A stretch of DNA of 49,137 bases, taken from the NCBI GenBank assembly GCA_004114245.1, contig QZWS01000010.1, positions 1 to 49,137 of the forward strand, in the 5' to 3' direction. How positions within the stretch are numbered: position 1 is the first letter of the stretch; the number at the start of each line of letters is the position of its first letter. This document shows, in pieces, positions 8,178 through 19,202 of this stretch. This DNA is from Zoopage sp. CT-All. Taxonomy: Eukaryota > Zoopagomycota > Zoopagomycetes > Zoopagales > Zoopagaceae. Position numbers and translations under genes: made by a program. The notes below the pieces were generated by a model. That model worked only from the letters and a program-made list of their open reading frames with translations. It made no database searches and was not told the DNA's origin.

Positions 8178-11100
8178 ATGGAATCCTCCGCAGCAGCCCG
8201 GCCATGCGGCGCAGCGCTCACTGCCACGCTCACTGCCACGCTCTCGTCCATTCTCGCAACGCGCATCATGGTCCTGGATGGTGCCATGGGCACGGAGATT
8301 CAAGCATTGCGCTTTGCCGAGTCCGACTTCCGTGGTGCTCGGTTCGCCGACCATTCGTGCGATCTCGCCGGAAACAACGATATCCTGTCACTCACAAAGC
8401 CCGATGTCATCCGACAGATCCACCGCTCGTATCTTGAGGCGGGCGCAGACATGGTCGAGACGAACACGTTTTCGGCAACGTCCATTGCCCAGGGCGACTA
8501 CCAGCTCGAAGCGGTCGTGTACGAGCTCAACGTGGCGTCTGCGCGATTGGCACGCGAGGCATGCGATGCTGTGACCGCGATAGACCCGTCGAGGCCGAGG
8601 TTTGTGTGCGGCGCAATTGGGCCTACCAACCGCACTTGCTCCATATCGCCTTCCGTGGACAACCCGTCCTTTCGGAACATATCATTCGATGAGCTGAGAA
8701 CTGCCTATACGGAGCAGGTGCGTGGACTGCTAGACGGTGGCGCGGATATTATTCTTGTGGAGACTATTTTTGATACACTCAATGCGAAAGCTGCCCTCTT
8801 TGCGATTGATGAGCTGTTCGACTCTGGAGCGTATCCGCCCGTCCCTGTGCTTATTTCCGGCACCATTGTCGACCAATCCGGCCGTACTCTCTCCGGACAG
8901 ACGGCCGAGGGCTTCCTCATCTCCACGGCGCACGCATCGCCGCTTGCAATCGGGCTAAATTGTGCCCTTGGCGCCGCCCAAATGCGCCCCTTTATGGCTG
9001 CGATGGCCCACTTCACGCCCTTCTACACCATTTGCTACCCCAATGCTGGCCTCCCCAATACATTCGGCGAGTATGACGAGTCGCCCGAGATCATGGCTGC
9101 GCAAATCAAAGAGTTTGCACTCGCAGGCTTTGTCAATATTGTTGGCGGATGCTGCGGAACCTCGCCGGCCCATATCCGGGCTATTGCGGATGCTGTTAGC
9201 ACAGTGCCTCCCCGCGAGCTTGCTTCTACCCGCGCACTGCATCATGGCAAGATGCTTTTGGCTGGCTTGGAGCCGCTCATCATCGATTCGGCAACCAACT
9301 TTGTCAACGTCGGCGAGCGCTGCAATGTGTCTGGATCACGAAAGTTTGCTCGTCACATCCTTCGCGGGGAGCTGGATGAGGCGCTCACTATTGCCAAGCT
9401 CCAGGTCGAGTCCGGCGCTCAAATTATTGACATCAACATGGACGAAGGGATGTTGGACGGTGCCGCGGCGATGACCAAATTCCTTTGTCTTCTCGCAACG
9501 GAGCCCGACGTGGCTCGCGTCCCTATCATGGTGGATTCATCCAATTTCGATGTTATTACAGCAGGTCTCAAATGTGCCCAAGGAAAATGCATTGTAAACA
9601 GCATCAGTCTGAAGGAAGGCGAGGCGGACTTTATCCGCAAGGCGAAAGTCGTCCGGCGCTATGGAGCCGCCGTGGTGGTCATGGCCTTTGACGAGGAGGG
9701 CCAGGCTACGGACCGTGATCGAAAATTTGCCATCTGCAAGCGGTCGTACGATATTCTCACTGGCCCCAAGATTGGATTTGATCCGACGGATATCGTTTTC
9801 GATCCAAATATCTTGACCATCTGCACGGGAATGGGTAGGCAGCGTGTAGCATCCTTCTCACTGTGTGATCCTTGCAGAGGAGCACAATCATTACGCCGTG
9901 GAATTTATCGAGGCGGCCAGAATGATCAAGCAGCATCTCCCAGGAGCTCGTGTATGTCTCCAGCATCGTCTCCATGGACGTGTACGATATCTGCCTAGGT
10001 CAGTGGAGGCGTGTCTAACGTCTCCTTTTCATTCCGAGGCAAAGAATCAGTCCGCCAGGCCATGCACGCCGTGTTTCTCGTATAATGGCTCGGCACCATT
10101 TTATCACTCACCCGCTGCCTAGTACCATGCTATTCGCGCGGGTCTCGACATGGGCATTGTCAACAGCGGGTTTCTCACCATATACGACGAGGTCCCAAAA
10201 GATCTGCTCCAGCTTTGCGAGGATGCCGTTCACGACAGGAACTCCCAGGCAACAGAGCTCTTGCTCCAATATGCCGAGTCGCACGGGGTAGCTGCTGGAA
10301 AGGGGACGGACAAGCCGGACGAAGAAGTGTGGCGCAATGAAGACGTTGCGGCGAGGCTGTCGCACGCTGTTGTCAAGGGAATCACAAAATATGTTGACCA
10401 GGACGTCGAGGAGGCCCGGCTCTCGCCATTGGTATTGTTTTCACTAGAAATTGTGGGGGAATCATTCTTTATAGTATCCGAGACCGTTGAATGTCATTGA
10501 GGGACCCCTAATGGCCGGTATGAGTATCGTTGGTGACCTGTTCGGCTCTGGGAAGATGTTTCTCCCGCAGGTCATCAAGAGCGCTCGTGTCATGAAGAGG
10601 TATACTGGTCCAATTTTCAGCACACGCTAAACTACGCTAGAGCGGTGGCTCTGCTTATTCCCTACATGGAAGAGGAGCGCCTGAAGAATCTCGCCAATGG
10701 GATTGCATCGGAAAGCATGTACAGCGGAACCGTTGGTAAGCAATTTCTATCGTGGCTCTTTCTGACGTAGACGACGCCAAAGTACTGGCCACTGTAAAGG
10801 GTGACGTGCACGACATAGGCAAAAACATTGTCGGGGTTGTACTGGGCTGCAACAACTACAAGGTCATCGATTTAGGCGTCATGACACCTTGCGAAAAAAT
10901 AATCACCACTGCCCTTGCCGAGAAGGCAGATATCATTGGGCTTTCGGGCCTTATCACCCCGTCGCTGGACGAGATGATCACCGTGGCAGGCGAGATGCAG
11001 CGTCGGGGATTGAAAGTTCCGCTGTTGATTGGCGGCGCCACCACGTCACGTACACACACCGCCGTCAAGATCGCGCCTCGGTATGAAAGTCCGGTCGTGC

Positions 11101-12387
11101 ATGTGCTAGACGCGTCTCGCAGCGTCGTTGTTGTATCGAGCCTGCTGGATTCGAGCCTGCACGATGAATACATGGACGAAATTCGTGAGGAGTACGAAGA
11201 AATTCGGGAAGATCATGTAGACCCATCTCTCTGCCAATCGAATCTTGCTGAATGTATACCTAGTATGACTCGCTCAAGGACAGGAGATATCTACCGCTGG
11301 GCCTTGCACAGACCAAAGCGCTAAAGATCGACTGGTCGGCTCAGCCGCCGGTATGCAGGCCATCCTTCCTTGGCACCCGCGTGTTTGCAGACTACGATCT
11401 AGCATCCGTTCGCGAATATATCGACTGGAACCCATTTTTCCAGACATGGCAGCTGCGAGGCAAGTATCCAAATCGTGGATACCCCAAGATCTTCTTGGAC
11501 GAAACTGTCGGCGAGGAAGCCAAGCGTTTGTTCGCCGAGGCCCAGTCCAAATTGGACGAGCTCATTGGCCAAAAGATGCTGAGTGCGTCTGCGGTTGTCA
11601 GCTTCTTTCCGGGCAGGATATGCCTTCTTCTCGACGTCTGCTAACATGTGCATTGCAGCAAATTCTGTCCAAGACGATATCGCCCTTTACGAAGACGATT
11701 CCCGCTCCACAGTCATTGCTACGTTTCACGGATTGAGGTACAGACGATGCTGGCAGCGTTCTCATGCTCACCTTCCTTAGACAACAGGCAGAGAAAGACT
11801 CGTCGTCAACCGAGCCATACTGCTGTCTGTCCGATTTTATCGCGCCCGCCAATTCTGGCTTGAACGATTACATTGGGATGTTTGCGGTCACTGCTGGCCT
11901 TGGGGCGGATGAGCTGTGCAGGAAGCTTGAGCAGGAGGCGCTCGATGACTACGGATCGATCATGGTAAAGGCACTTGCGGACCGGCTTGCAGAGGCACTG
12001 GCCGAGGAACTCCACGCAAGGGTACGTCGTGAGCTATGGGGGTATGCCGCGGAGGAGACGATCTCGACCGATGACATGCTTTCCGTCAAATACACTGGAA
12101 TCAGGCCTGCGCCAGGATATCCGTCTCAACCGGACCATCGCGAGAAGCGAATTATGTGGCAAGTTGGGAAGATCTCGGAGCAAAGCGGGATTCAATTGAC
12201 CGACGCATTGGCAATGTGGCCGGCTGCCAGCGTCAGCGGCTTGTACTTTGCACACCCCCAGGCCAAGTATTTCGCGGTCGGACGTGTGGACAAAGATCAG
12301 GTAGTGTCGTATGCTGAGCGCACTGGAGAGACGTTGGCTGAAACGGAGCGGTGGTTGCGGCCTATTCTGGCGTACAACGATGATTGA
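8178..12387 (+). CDS. metH: Cobalamin-dependent methionine synthase
   Basis: Ten exons: 8178-9834, 9878-9951, 9999-10079, 10123-10431, 10475-10599, 10641-10735, 10771-11216, 11264-11612, 11659-11737 and 11781-12387. They splice to 1273 residues, the normal full length. The enzyme transfers the methyl group of methyltetrahydrofolate to homocysteine through B12. In order: the homocysteine domain (zinc ligands Cys262 and Cys325/326 in GGCCGT), the folate-binding pterin domain ([14 protein letters not shown]), the cap and B12 domains (GDVHDIGKN, cobalt-ligand His near 794), and the reactivation/SAM domain ending [12 protein letters not shown] and [12 protein letters not shown]. Introns are 35-47 bp; intron 6 is only 35 bp and intron 8 is GC-AG. 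An in-frame ATG at 8118 would add 20 residues. No frame break was found. Confidence 0.97.
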
Positions 12388-12413
12388 GGCAACGTGAGTG
12401 GGGGGGGGTGATG

Positions 12414-13184
12414 CTACGATACATTTTCTGTTGATTTGCGATTACCATCTACGGCCTCGCGGACGATGTACCCGTCTCGATGGCGGTGTGTATATGTCCT
12501 CCCCGACTCGCGATACTCCTTCTGGATTCGTTCGTACTGCACTCGAAAGAAAGCCATCATCGGATCAAACACGTCCCTGCCTTCTTCCCTGCCAGTGTTC
12601 GTTACCGCATCATACTCCGTAACCAAATAATACATGGCCTCGATCGTTGCAAGGCATGTTTCATCATCACGAAACTGAAAGCGCCAAAACTTTGTCTTGC
12701 GAACTGGATTGAGGGTAACGCGCGGCAGAGCGTCGAGCTCGGGAGTGAGCCGAATCATGGTCCTTGCCTGTCGCCACGTTCCATCCACGACAACCACGCG
12801 GCGGATCCTGGACAGCGTTTCAGCGTCCATTTCGTCGAATCTCTGTGCCGATGGACCGGGAAATAGGAGAACAGTATCGCTGCTGGTGAGCTCTGGCAGC
12901 GGCGGCACCGACTCAATGTGCTCCGGATCCCAGTGCCTGATTTCCACGCTTTCGGGGGCAACGAGTTTTGCGTGCACAGCGGTCGATTTCCCCGGCAGCT
13001 CGCGGGGATGCTGCAGCACCAGGAGATGGAGTGGCAGGCGGATGCGCGGAAGAGCAGTGAGGGACGGATTGGGTGTGTGACATCGCGGACAATACTGGGA
13101 GAAGCTGTGCCCGCAGGAGAGGCAAGAGATGCGGTCGTGAATGGCGGCAAGCTGTGCCTCCAGCGCCGAGGCAGCGTCCATCAT
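12414..13184 (-). CDS. DTWD1: tRNA-uridine aminocarboxypropyltransferase (DTWD1 type)
   Basis: Single exon, about 256 residues from the ATG at 13184 (or 13181). The DTW-domain family adds the 3-amino-3-carboxypropyl group of SAM to uridine (acp3U) in tRNA; the DTWD1 type acts on the D loop. An N-terminal zinc-ribbon-like pair (CLSCGHSFSQYCPRC) is followed by PLHLLVLQHPRE, DTVLLFPGPSAQRFDE, the signature VVVDGTWRQARTM, and the conserved PRVTLNPVRKTKFWRFQ and CLATIEAMYYL. The frame stays open 24 codons upstream to 13256 but that part is not conserved. The gene converges with methionine synthase, 26 bp from its stop, across a G10 run. Confidence 0.9.
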   Translation of the reverse strand: MMDAASALEAQLAAIHDRISCLSCGHSFSQYCPRCHTPNPSLTALPRIRLPLHLLVLQHPRELPGKSTAVHAKLVAPESVEIRHWDPEHIESVPPLPELTSSDTVLLFPGPSAQRFDEMDAETLSRIRRVVVVDGTWRQARTMIRLTPELDALPRVTLNPVRKTKFWRFQFRDDETCLATIEAMYYLVTEYDAVTNTGREEGRDVFDPMMAFFRVQYERIQKEYRESGRTYTHRHRDGYIVREAVDGNRKSTENVS

Positions 13185-13691
13185 GTGGAAAAGTGTGACT
13201 GCGACTGTGCCTCCCGACAAGTACGACCCGCCCGCGTAGTGTCTGAACGACAGCACGGAGGCGGAGATCCGCCACAGCAGATTCCTGGGGGCGTGCTCAC
13301 GAGCTGGACTAGACGTGAAGGGTGCCGTACTTCAGGTGTATTGTCGCCCTTGCCGCCCTTGCCGCCCTTGACACCTCTGCCGCCCCTGCCACCCACCACT
13401 GGGTCATCTCCGCCCCTGCAGGCTTCCACGCTTCATAGCTTTCCTTCGGCCCTCTCGGGCCAGATGCCTTTGCTTGTGTATGCCATGCCATGACTTTCAA
13501 TGAATCGCGTTTCACTTGCAACAAGCACCTGAAGCGGCGCTATTGTGCTGCTGGTACACGTCAAGCCGCCTTGCACACCCTCGAGCTGATATCCATGGCT
13601 GCCTTCGCGCTACCTTCGCGCTGGGATTGCGGGGGTGCTGTTCCTCGACCTGCAAATCCGGCTTTGCCGTTCCCCAGACCTGAGCCTTGTC
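13185..13691. other. Intergenic region between DTWD1 and PSY2
   Basis: About 500 bp with no supported gene; the open frames here are shadows. A short minisatellite of the 9-mer CCGCCCTTG, about three copies then degenerate CTGCCGCCCC, occupies roughly 13342-13395. The region must contain both divergent promoters. Confidence 0.5.
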
Positions 13692-16600
13692 ATGGCCGAT
13701 GCACCCGGCACCGACTCGGACGCCTCGGCCACTCCCGACGCGCATCCGTTTCTCGCGGACGACGACGGCCATCTGAGCGGCGCGGCTTTGTCCGCTTTGC
13801 CCGCCGACAATGACGATTTGGCCAATGTGCATCCCGATCCCAATGCCCGATCCTGTCCTCCGCTCAACCCCGACTCATTTAGCGTCCCAGCCAAGCTTTT
13901 TCGGCGCGAATTAAGCACGGTGGACCTGCCGTGGGACGATTACGGCACCGGGATGTGTTTTATTGCGGGCAAAGACGCGCGCGACGCGTTGCGCATTGAG
14001 TTCAACAACGGCGACGATCCATGGCTCGCTGTCATCTCGCCGACTTTCGAGTATACTATCTACGACGGATCGCTGTTGCGATGGACGGATAGTGGAAACA
14101 AGCTCGATTACGCGGTCAGCGTGGCCACGGACGAGGTATGTAAACAACTCGCGTAGGTCTACTAATTGCATCTGTCCTTGAGTATTGATTGCATGGATTT
14201 TAGTAAATACATCTGGTCGGTGCAGCGAAACAAATGCGCGATTCAGCCGTCAGATATCCAGCCGTCAGGAAGCCTCAACGGCAGAGACGATCAAGTCGAG
14301 GACGAGTTTGAGGACAATAGCCCATCGCTCTGGGGAACCAAGGTGTACTCCTCGACTCTCCCACAGTCTCCAGGAGTGCCGCTTGTGCACAATCCTTTCT
14401 TCAAGCCATCCAGCTCTTCGGAATTCAACTCCTCGTTTGGTGTTTCATCACACTCGCCAATTCTGACCAGCACTCCCGAGTTCAGATACAGCGATCCAGC
14501 GCTGCCGGATATCACCCTTTCTTCCTTGGAATCAGTGGCAACTATGGCCAAACAGCTTGCGACGTCATACTCGACCCGTCGTGCTCTTCGCCATGACTTT
14601 TTCCTTGCAGAGTCGGCCGAGGTACGCTGGTCGCAGATCGTGGAGGCGTATCAAAAGGCTAGAGATCTTGACGACGTAGTATCGCTGTCCCACTTGGCAA
14701 CTATGTTTCGTTCGCTGCGTAGGCCCTAGCTGCCTCAACTCGTCATCGAAAATTTGCTAGTGTCCTCGATGGAAGCGTTCGATTGGGATGCAATCATCGA
14801 CTCCAATGAGCGCATGACTTGCCTCGTTGGCTCCTTTGAGCGTTCGTGCTGAGCGTTAGTGACCTTGCTGATTGCTTTGTAGATGACGCCAGCTTGTCAA
14901 TCGAGCCTGTGGACCTGATCTCCAATCTACCGAGCGATACAAGCATGTCCACAGTATTCCCATTGCCGATCACCGACGAGCGAATGAATCAAGCAATTTC
15001 GCGACTAGTGCGGATGCGCTACCTTCGCGACATTGTTCTCGGCAGATATCAGCAGGACGATCTCATTGTCATGGCTGCTCAGTCCCGTTTGCGTGATCTG
15101 CTTCAGAGCATTTTTGATTGGATCGAGTCTGACGACGACGGATGGCTGGGCAAGTCACTGAGTCTATCACACGAGCCAAATGCGGCAGACAACAGTCCAA
15201 TCGATCCTGATCAACATGTCCGCGTTGTTCTGTTTATGTATGCGCTGTGCCGGGGCACGCGATTACTCCCCCTTTTTCGTCGCAAAGATTTTCTCCAGTA
15301 AGACTGCAGGCCGCCTTTGCATCGTGGCAACCTTTTGCTAGGGTCTTGACCCACAACGGCCTTTTCTCCGTGTGTGAGCACGCGATTGCCCAGGAGAATG
15401 TGGCTCACAGAAAAATGGGCTACGAAATGCTTACTATGATTCTCGAGAATAGCGCCAACACAGTTCGAGCCTATGCCATGAAACACGGTCGCGAACTCAT
15501 ATCTGCCAATCCACACTCGCCTTTGACCACCCTGACCGACCATCCTCCCAAGTTGGACGAAGAATCAAGAAGAGATTTGTTGTCGCTGCTTATTCGTGCG
15601 TTCTGGAACGCTCCCGACGTCTCTGAAATACAGCAAGTTAACGAGGTAGGATTTGTACTAAAATTTAAACCCGTCACACTCACTATACTCGCCATAGATC
15701 ATCAAATTATTGCTGGAAAATCGTGTCACTCCGCTTGCGCTTAGATCTTCGCTTTTTGAGGAGGCATGATCTCTAGCTGCACACCTCGATCTGACCCAGT
15801 GCATACATAGGATGACGATATCAAGCAGTTTCTAATATTCTTCTACGACGACTATCTCGTTTACTTTACTGCCCCAATAGCTGTTGCGGCTGCAGGTATG
15901 TGAATGTTTTAGCCGTCCGTCGACTTTATGCTTTACAGACAGCTTTCCAATTGCGAACCTTGTTGATGCGTATAGATATCAGTACGTGTGCGACTTTTTC
16001 ACTCTCATTGTACGTGCACGAAATCCGGTCGAGATCAAATACTATCTCACCCATGATGGTGGCTTGAAATTTCTAACAAGCCTCATTGCTTGCAACCATC
16101 CTCAAGTACAGATATGTATGTCATGGCCCAATTGATAGAGTATCGCTGATTGCAGTCCAGCTGCTGTGAGACTTGTGTATGCTGTGCTCGCGACAAAGGA
16201 TTTCTACTATGGTCGCGCTGTCATGAACAATCGTGCACTAGGTGCCATGATCCACGCGTACAAGGGATTGGATGGACGGCATACTGCACTGTCTGGTGCA
16301 ATTCTCGAGTTATTCGCATGGCTTTTCAAGGTGAGGGCATTGCGTCCAAGTCACCGGGCTAACCACCGCTAGGAAAATGTTCGCAACATCTTGGACAATT
16401 TCTGCAAGACCTTTGGCCCTGTTATACCATCGCTGAAAGGGACCAATCTTTTCGCAAATATCCTCAGAATGAATGAGCGAGTCTCAGAGTCCCGCAGCGA
16501 GCTGGCGCCGACCGACTCGTTTCCTGGCTCGAGCGTCGATTCAGGCGACCATTTGACGGAAGCGCAGAGCACGGTGCGCAATATCGCGCTGGCACCATCC

Positions 16601-17218
16601 ACGGTTACGGGACTGTCTGGATGGGCACGAGCCAGTGCTGAAGACGAGGATTACTTCAATGACCCGGATGAAGATGCAGATGCAGAAGATGCGGTGATGG
16701 AAGACGTGGTGGCGGACGATGCTCTGAGGACGCTGCCTATGGCTGCAGTGTCCAGCGGTGCAGTGTCTCAGAATGCTCCCGTGATCCCTTTGATAGCCCA
16801 ACCAGGCTCCTCATCGCCCAAGCGTAAGCTGGATCACCTAGACGAGGCCGCCGTGTCGACGGGAAGCAATTCAGATGCACCCATCATCCTCGAGTCGCCT
16901 TCACAGAGACGAAAGCTAAACAACGGCCATCCCAGTTCAGAAGGCGACGAGACACGGGACGCAGAAGAGCCGCATTTGCCGCCATTGAAACGGCGGACGG
17001 AGGACGAGGAGGAGGACGATGTCTGGGAGAGATTGTCCAACTCTACTGATCGTGGCAAGGCCACAAATGGCATCTCGTCAGCCTTGCTAGTTATCAGTGG
17101 GATGAAGCCATCGGCATCCGCCTTAAGCATCACACTGGTTAGTAGTAGCGTGAAGGGCGAGCGGATTACCGCAGGAGCGGAGGACATCGCTGCCTCGGCC
17201 AGCAGCACTATATCGTAA
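13692..17218 (+). CDS. PSY2: Protein phosphatase 4 regulatory subunit 3 (Psy2/SMEK)
   Basis: Ten exons: 13692-14152, 14204-14718, 14761-14841, 14883-15297, 15342-15645, 15698-15763, 15811-15895, 15939-16115, 16161-16330 and 16373-17218. They give 1039 residues. Psy2 targets PP4 phosphatase in DNA-damage recovery. An EVH1/PH-like N-terminal domain is interrupted after KQLA. The SMEK armadillo core follows: PITDERMNQAISRLVRMRYLRD, DFLQVLTHNGLF, DDDIKQFLIFFYDDYLV, then HTALSGAILELFAWLFKENV and LKGTNLFANIL. The C-terminal third is acidic and disordered, with EDEDYFNDPDED and a likely nuclear signal SPKRKLD. Introns are 41-52 bp and intron 6 is GC-AG. Several junctions were chosen because they align without gaps to metazoan SMEK. 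The first intron is the least certain. Confidence 0.88.
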
Positions 17219-17334
17219 ACTTGCATCGCGTCGCATCAAGCTGGCCCGACCTGTAGAATACATGCGATATGACCAGCAAATACTTTAATCTGCGTATTTA
17301 GTTACAGTTGAGACCCTGAACCCACTAGCAATCA

Positions 17335-18861
17335 TCACCGCCACCTGCTTACACCCCTGGTGGACGATGCGGCAACGCGTCGATCTGGCGAGGCAACAAC
17401 GTACATCATCGATCGATTCAGCCGCCAGCCCTTGTTGCCCCTCATACCAGCATTGCCCGCATCCTCGACCACTGTTGCGGCCTCGGATACATGTCCGGGA
17501 GCATCAACGCCACCGTTTGCGGAATCGTCATCGGGCACATATCCAGCCGAAGATTGCACGCAGCCCATGCACGCAACACAGCAGCCGCAGCAACAGCCAA
17601 ACACGGCCACAGCGATCCATATGGGGATGAAGACGACAGTGGCGAGAGGCGGCCATCCGTCGGAATCGGCGAGGCGACGCAGGAGCAGTCCAATGAAGGA
17701 GTACGAAAGAGTCGCGATGACGACGAACCCAACGGTCATGAGTGTGAGCATGGTACGCGCCTGCTGTCGGGACTCTGCGTGGGGAATTCTCGGCAGAGTA
17801 ATGCAGCAGCCGATGAGTATGGAAAAGAGGTAAATGACGCCGACAAGATAGATAGGGGCGAACACAGCGGGCCAAGGGATGGAGGCGGGCGAGTCGAGTT
17901 TGAGGGCGAGTAGAATGGCAAAGGCGACACGAACAAGGGACCATTTTATAATATCAAGGTAGAGCGGGACGAAGGATGGCTCTGGTGGCATCGGGGCACC
18001 CTCGGGGCTTGCTTCTTGCATGCGAACGGCGCGTCGGTAGTGGCGGGCGAGCTTGTGACGCTTGCGCATAGCAAATATATTGCGCCGAACAAAGTGTATG
18101 AATTCGAGGATCCAGTAGGGAACAAAAACGACGGACCAAGGGACGGCAGGCGATTTGAGAATATTCTCGAGGTGCGAGACAATGAGGACGTGCAGAGCAA
18201 CGACGAGGAAGAAATAGACGAGCGCGTGGGTGGCGGTGTTGCGCTTGCGGTGTGCGCGTCGCCGGCGTCTCCGATCCGGCCCAGCCTCTGAATCGCCATT
18301 GCTTGATCCGTCGGAAGAGGAGGAATGAGAGCGGGCGGACTGCTGCTGATGGTCATCCTCTTCAACCTGGGGCTTTGCGGTTGCGGCGCGGCGGAACAAT
18401 GCGGGAACACCAAAAACGAGGAAAAAGGCATCAAAGATCCAGACGGGGATGAAGACGGTCCACCACGACGCGTATCTGCCATAATCTACCTTGCCCGCGA
18501 TGAGGCAGGCCAGGGCTGCGACAAGAGCACAGGCGATGAGAACGAGCCCGCCCCAGGCACACAGCATGCGCCCGTACCGCGGATCCAGAAGCGTTTCCAT
18601 GGGGGTCCCCAGCACCGAGAGGCCGAATTCGCCGTATCTGTCGTACACATCCTTCTTTCTTGGGTCGCTCAGGATCTCGTAGGCCTGCACGATTTGCTTG
18701 AACTTTTCGGCGGCCTCTGGCGACGGATTCTTATCGGGATGGTGCTGCAGCGCAAGCTGGCGGTACGCACGCTTGATTGCGGCGGGGGATGCGGAGCGCG
18801 GCAGGCCGAGCACGGCGTAGAGCCGCGACGAGTCGGCGTCGTCGGCAGAAGTAGCGGACAT
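17335..18861 (-). CDS. J-domain protein with TMEM185-like multi-pass region
   Basis: Single exon, 508 residues from the ATG at 18861; the frame is open 33 codons further upstream. Residues about 13-80 are a J domain ([24 protein letters not shown] at 41-43, then DRYGEFGL), which recruits and stimulates an Hsp70. It is followed by a multi-pass membrane region in which the motif VFxPxW/Y recurs four times ([56 protein letters not shown]). That pattern resembles TMEM185-type proteins. A Cys cluster [12 protein letters not shown] follows the last membrane segment and recalls palmitoylated cysteine-string proteins. A charged loop ([12 protein letters not shown]) lies between segments. The likely role is a membrane-bound Hsp40 on ER or vesicles, which is inference. 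Confidence 0.75.
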   Translation of the reverse strand: MSATSADDADSSRLYAVLGLPRSASPAAIKRAYRQLALQHHPDKNPSPEAAEKFKQIVQAYEILSDPRKKDVYDRYGEFGLSVLGTPMETLLDPRYGRMLCAWGGLVLIACALVAALACLIAGKVDYGRYASWWTVFIPVWIFDAFFLVFGVPALFRRAATAKPQVEEDDHQQQSARSHSSSSDGSSNGDSEAGPDRRRRRRAHRKRNTATHALVYFFLVVALHVLIVSHLENILKSPAVPWSVVFVPYWILEFIHFVRRNIFAMRKRHKLARHYRRAVRMQEASPEGAPMPPEPSFVPLYLDIIKWSLVRVAFAILLALKLDSPASIPWPAVFAPIYLVGVIYLFSILIGCCITLPRIPHAESRQQARTMLTLMTVGFVVIATLSYSFIGLLLRRLADSDGWPPLATVVFIPIWIAVAVFGCCCGCCVACMGCVQSSAGYVPDDDSANGGVDAPGHVSEAATVVEDAGNAGMRGNKGWRLNRSMMYVVASPDRRVAASSTRGVSRWR

Positions 18862-18918
18862 GGCGGGTCTAGGTGGATGAGGTTGTCGACTACGTCTGCC
18901 TGCCCAGCTGCATCCTCC
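18862..18918. promoter_or_regulatory. Short divergent promoter, J protein / bL33m
   Basis: 57 bp separate the J-protein start codon (18861, minus) from the A of the split bL33m start codon (18919, plus). The two genes must share most of their promoter. No TATA box is apparent. Confidence 0.4.
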
Positions 18919-19191
18919 AGTAAGCACCCGTCGCCCGCTCCGCCGCTCACTCCCGCCCATCTCCTCTAGTGGCGAAAAAGTCCAAGGCCCGGTGCGCCGT
19001 GCTGCGTTGCGATGCCTCCCCTGCTGACCCGCGCCCCCTGTAGCGTCATCCTCATCAAGCTCGTGTCCACGGCAGGCACCGGCGTGTTCTACACCCGCCC
19101 CAAGCTACGGCTGGCGCCCAAGCTCTCCACAATGAAGTTCGACAGCAAGGTGGGGCGGCACGTGCTGTTCACCGAGCACAAGATTAAGTAG
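18919..19191 (+). CDS. MRPL39: Mitochondrial ribosomal protein bL33m, start codon split by an intron
   Basis: Coding exons are 18919 (the single A of ATG), 18970-18991 and 19044-19191, giving 56 residues, normal for bL33. Splicing of the 50-bp GTAAGC...CTAG intron joins A to TG, giving [19 protein letters not shown], the standard family N-terminus; no other ATG precedes this frame. The second intron (52 bp, branch GCTGAC) splits the Arg codon. The remainder ([35 protein letters not shown]) matches bL33m, a large-subunit protein of the mitoribosome. Only the position of the first donor is inferred, from the GTAAGC match and the need for an ATG. Confidence 0.85.
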
Positions 19192-19202
19192 GCGATGCGG
19201 CG

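Noticed and set aside
9835-9998. Apparent early stop in methionine synthase after residue 552
   Set aside because: Not a broken gene: the first open frame simply runs into introns 1 and 2. Splicing restores the family sequence without gaps.
13342-13395. Possible CRISPR-like short repeats
   Set aside because: They are contiguous 9-mers without spacers, i.e. a simple minisatellite in a eukaryotic intergenic region.
12918-13493. Open plus-strand frame of 191 codons
   Set aside because: It is antisense to the conserved DTWD1 gene for most of its length, then runs into the minisatellite; no domain or proper start context.
14721-14729. In-frame TAG inside PSY2
   Set aside because: It lies within a 42-bp GT-AG intron (14719-14760) whose removal gives a gap-free SMEK alignment.
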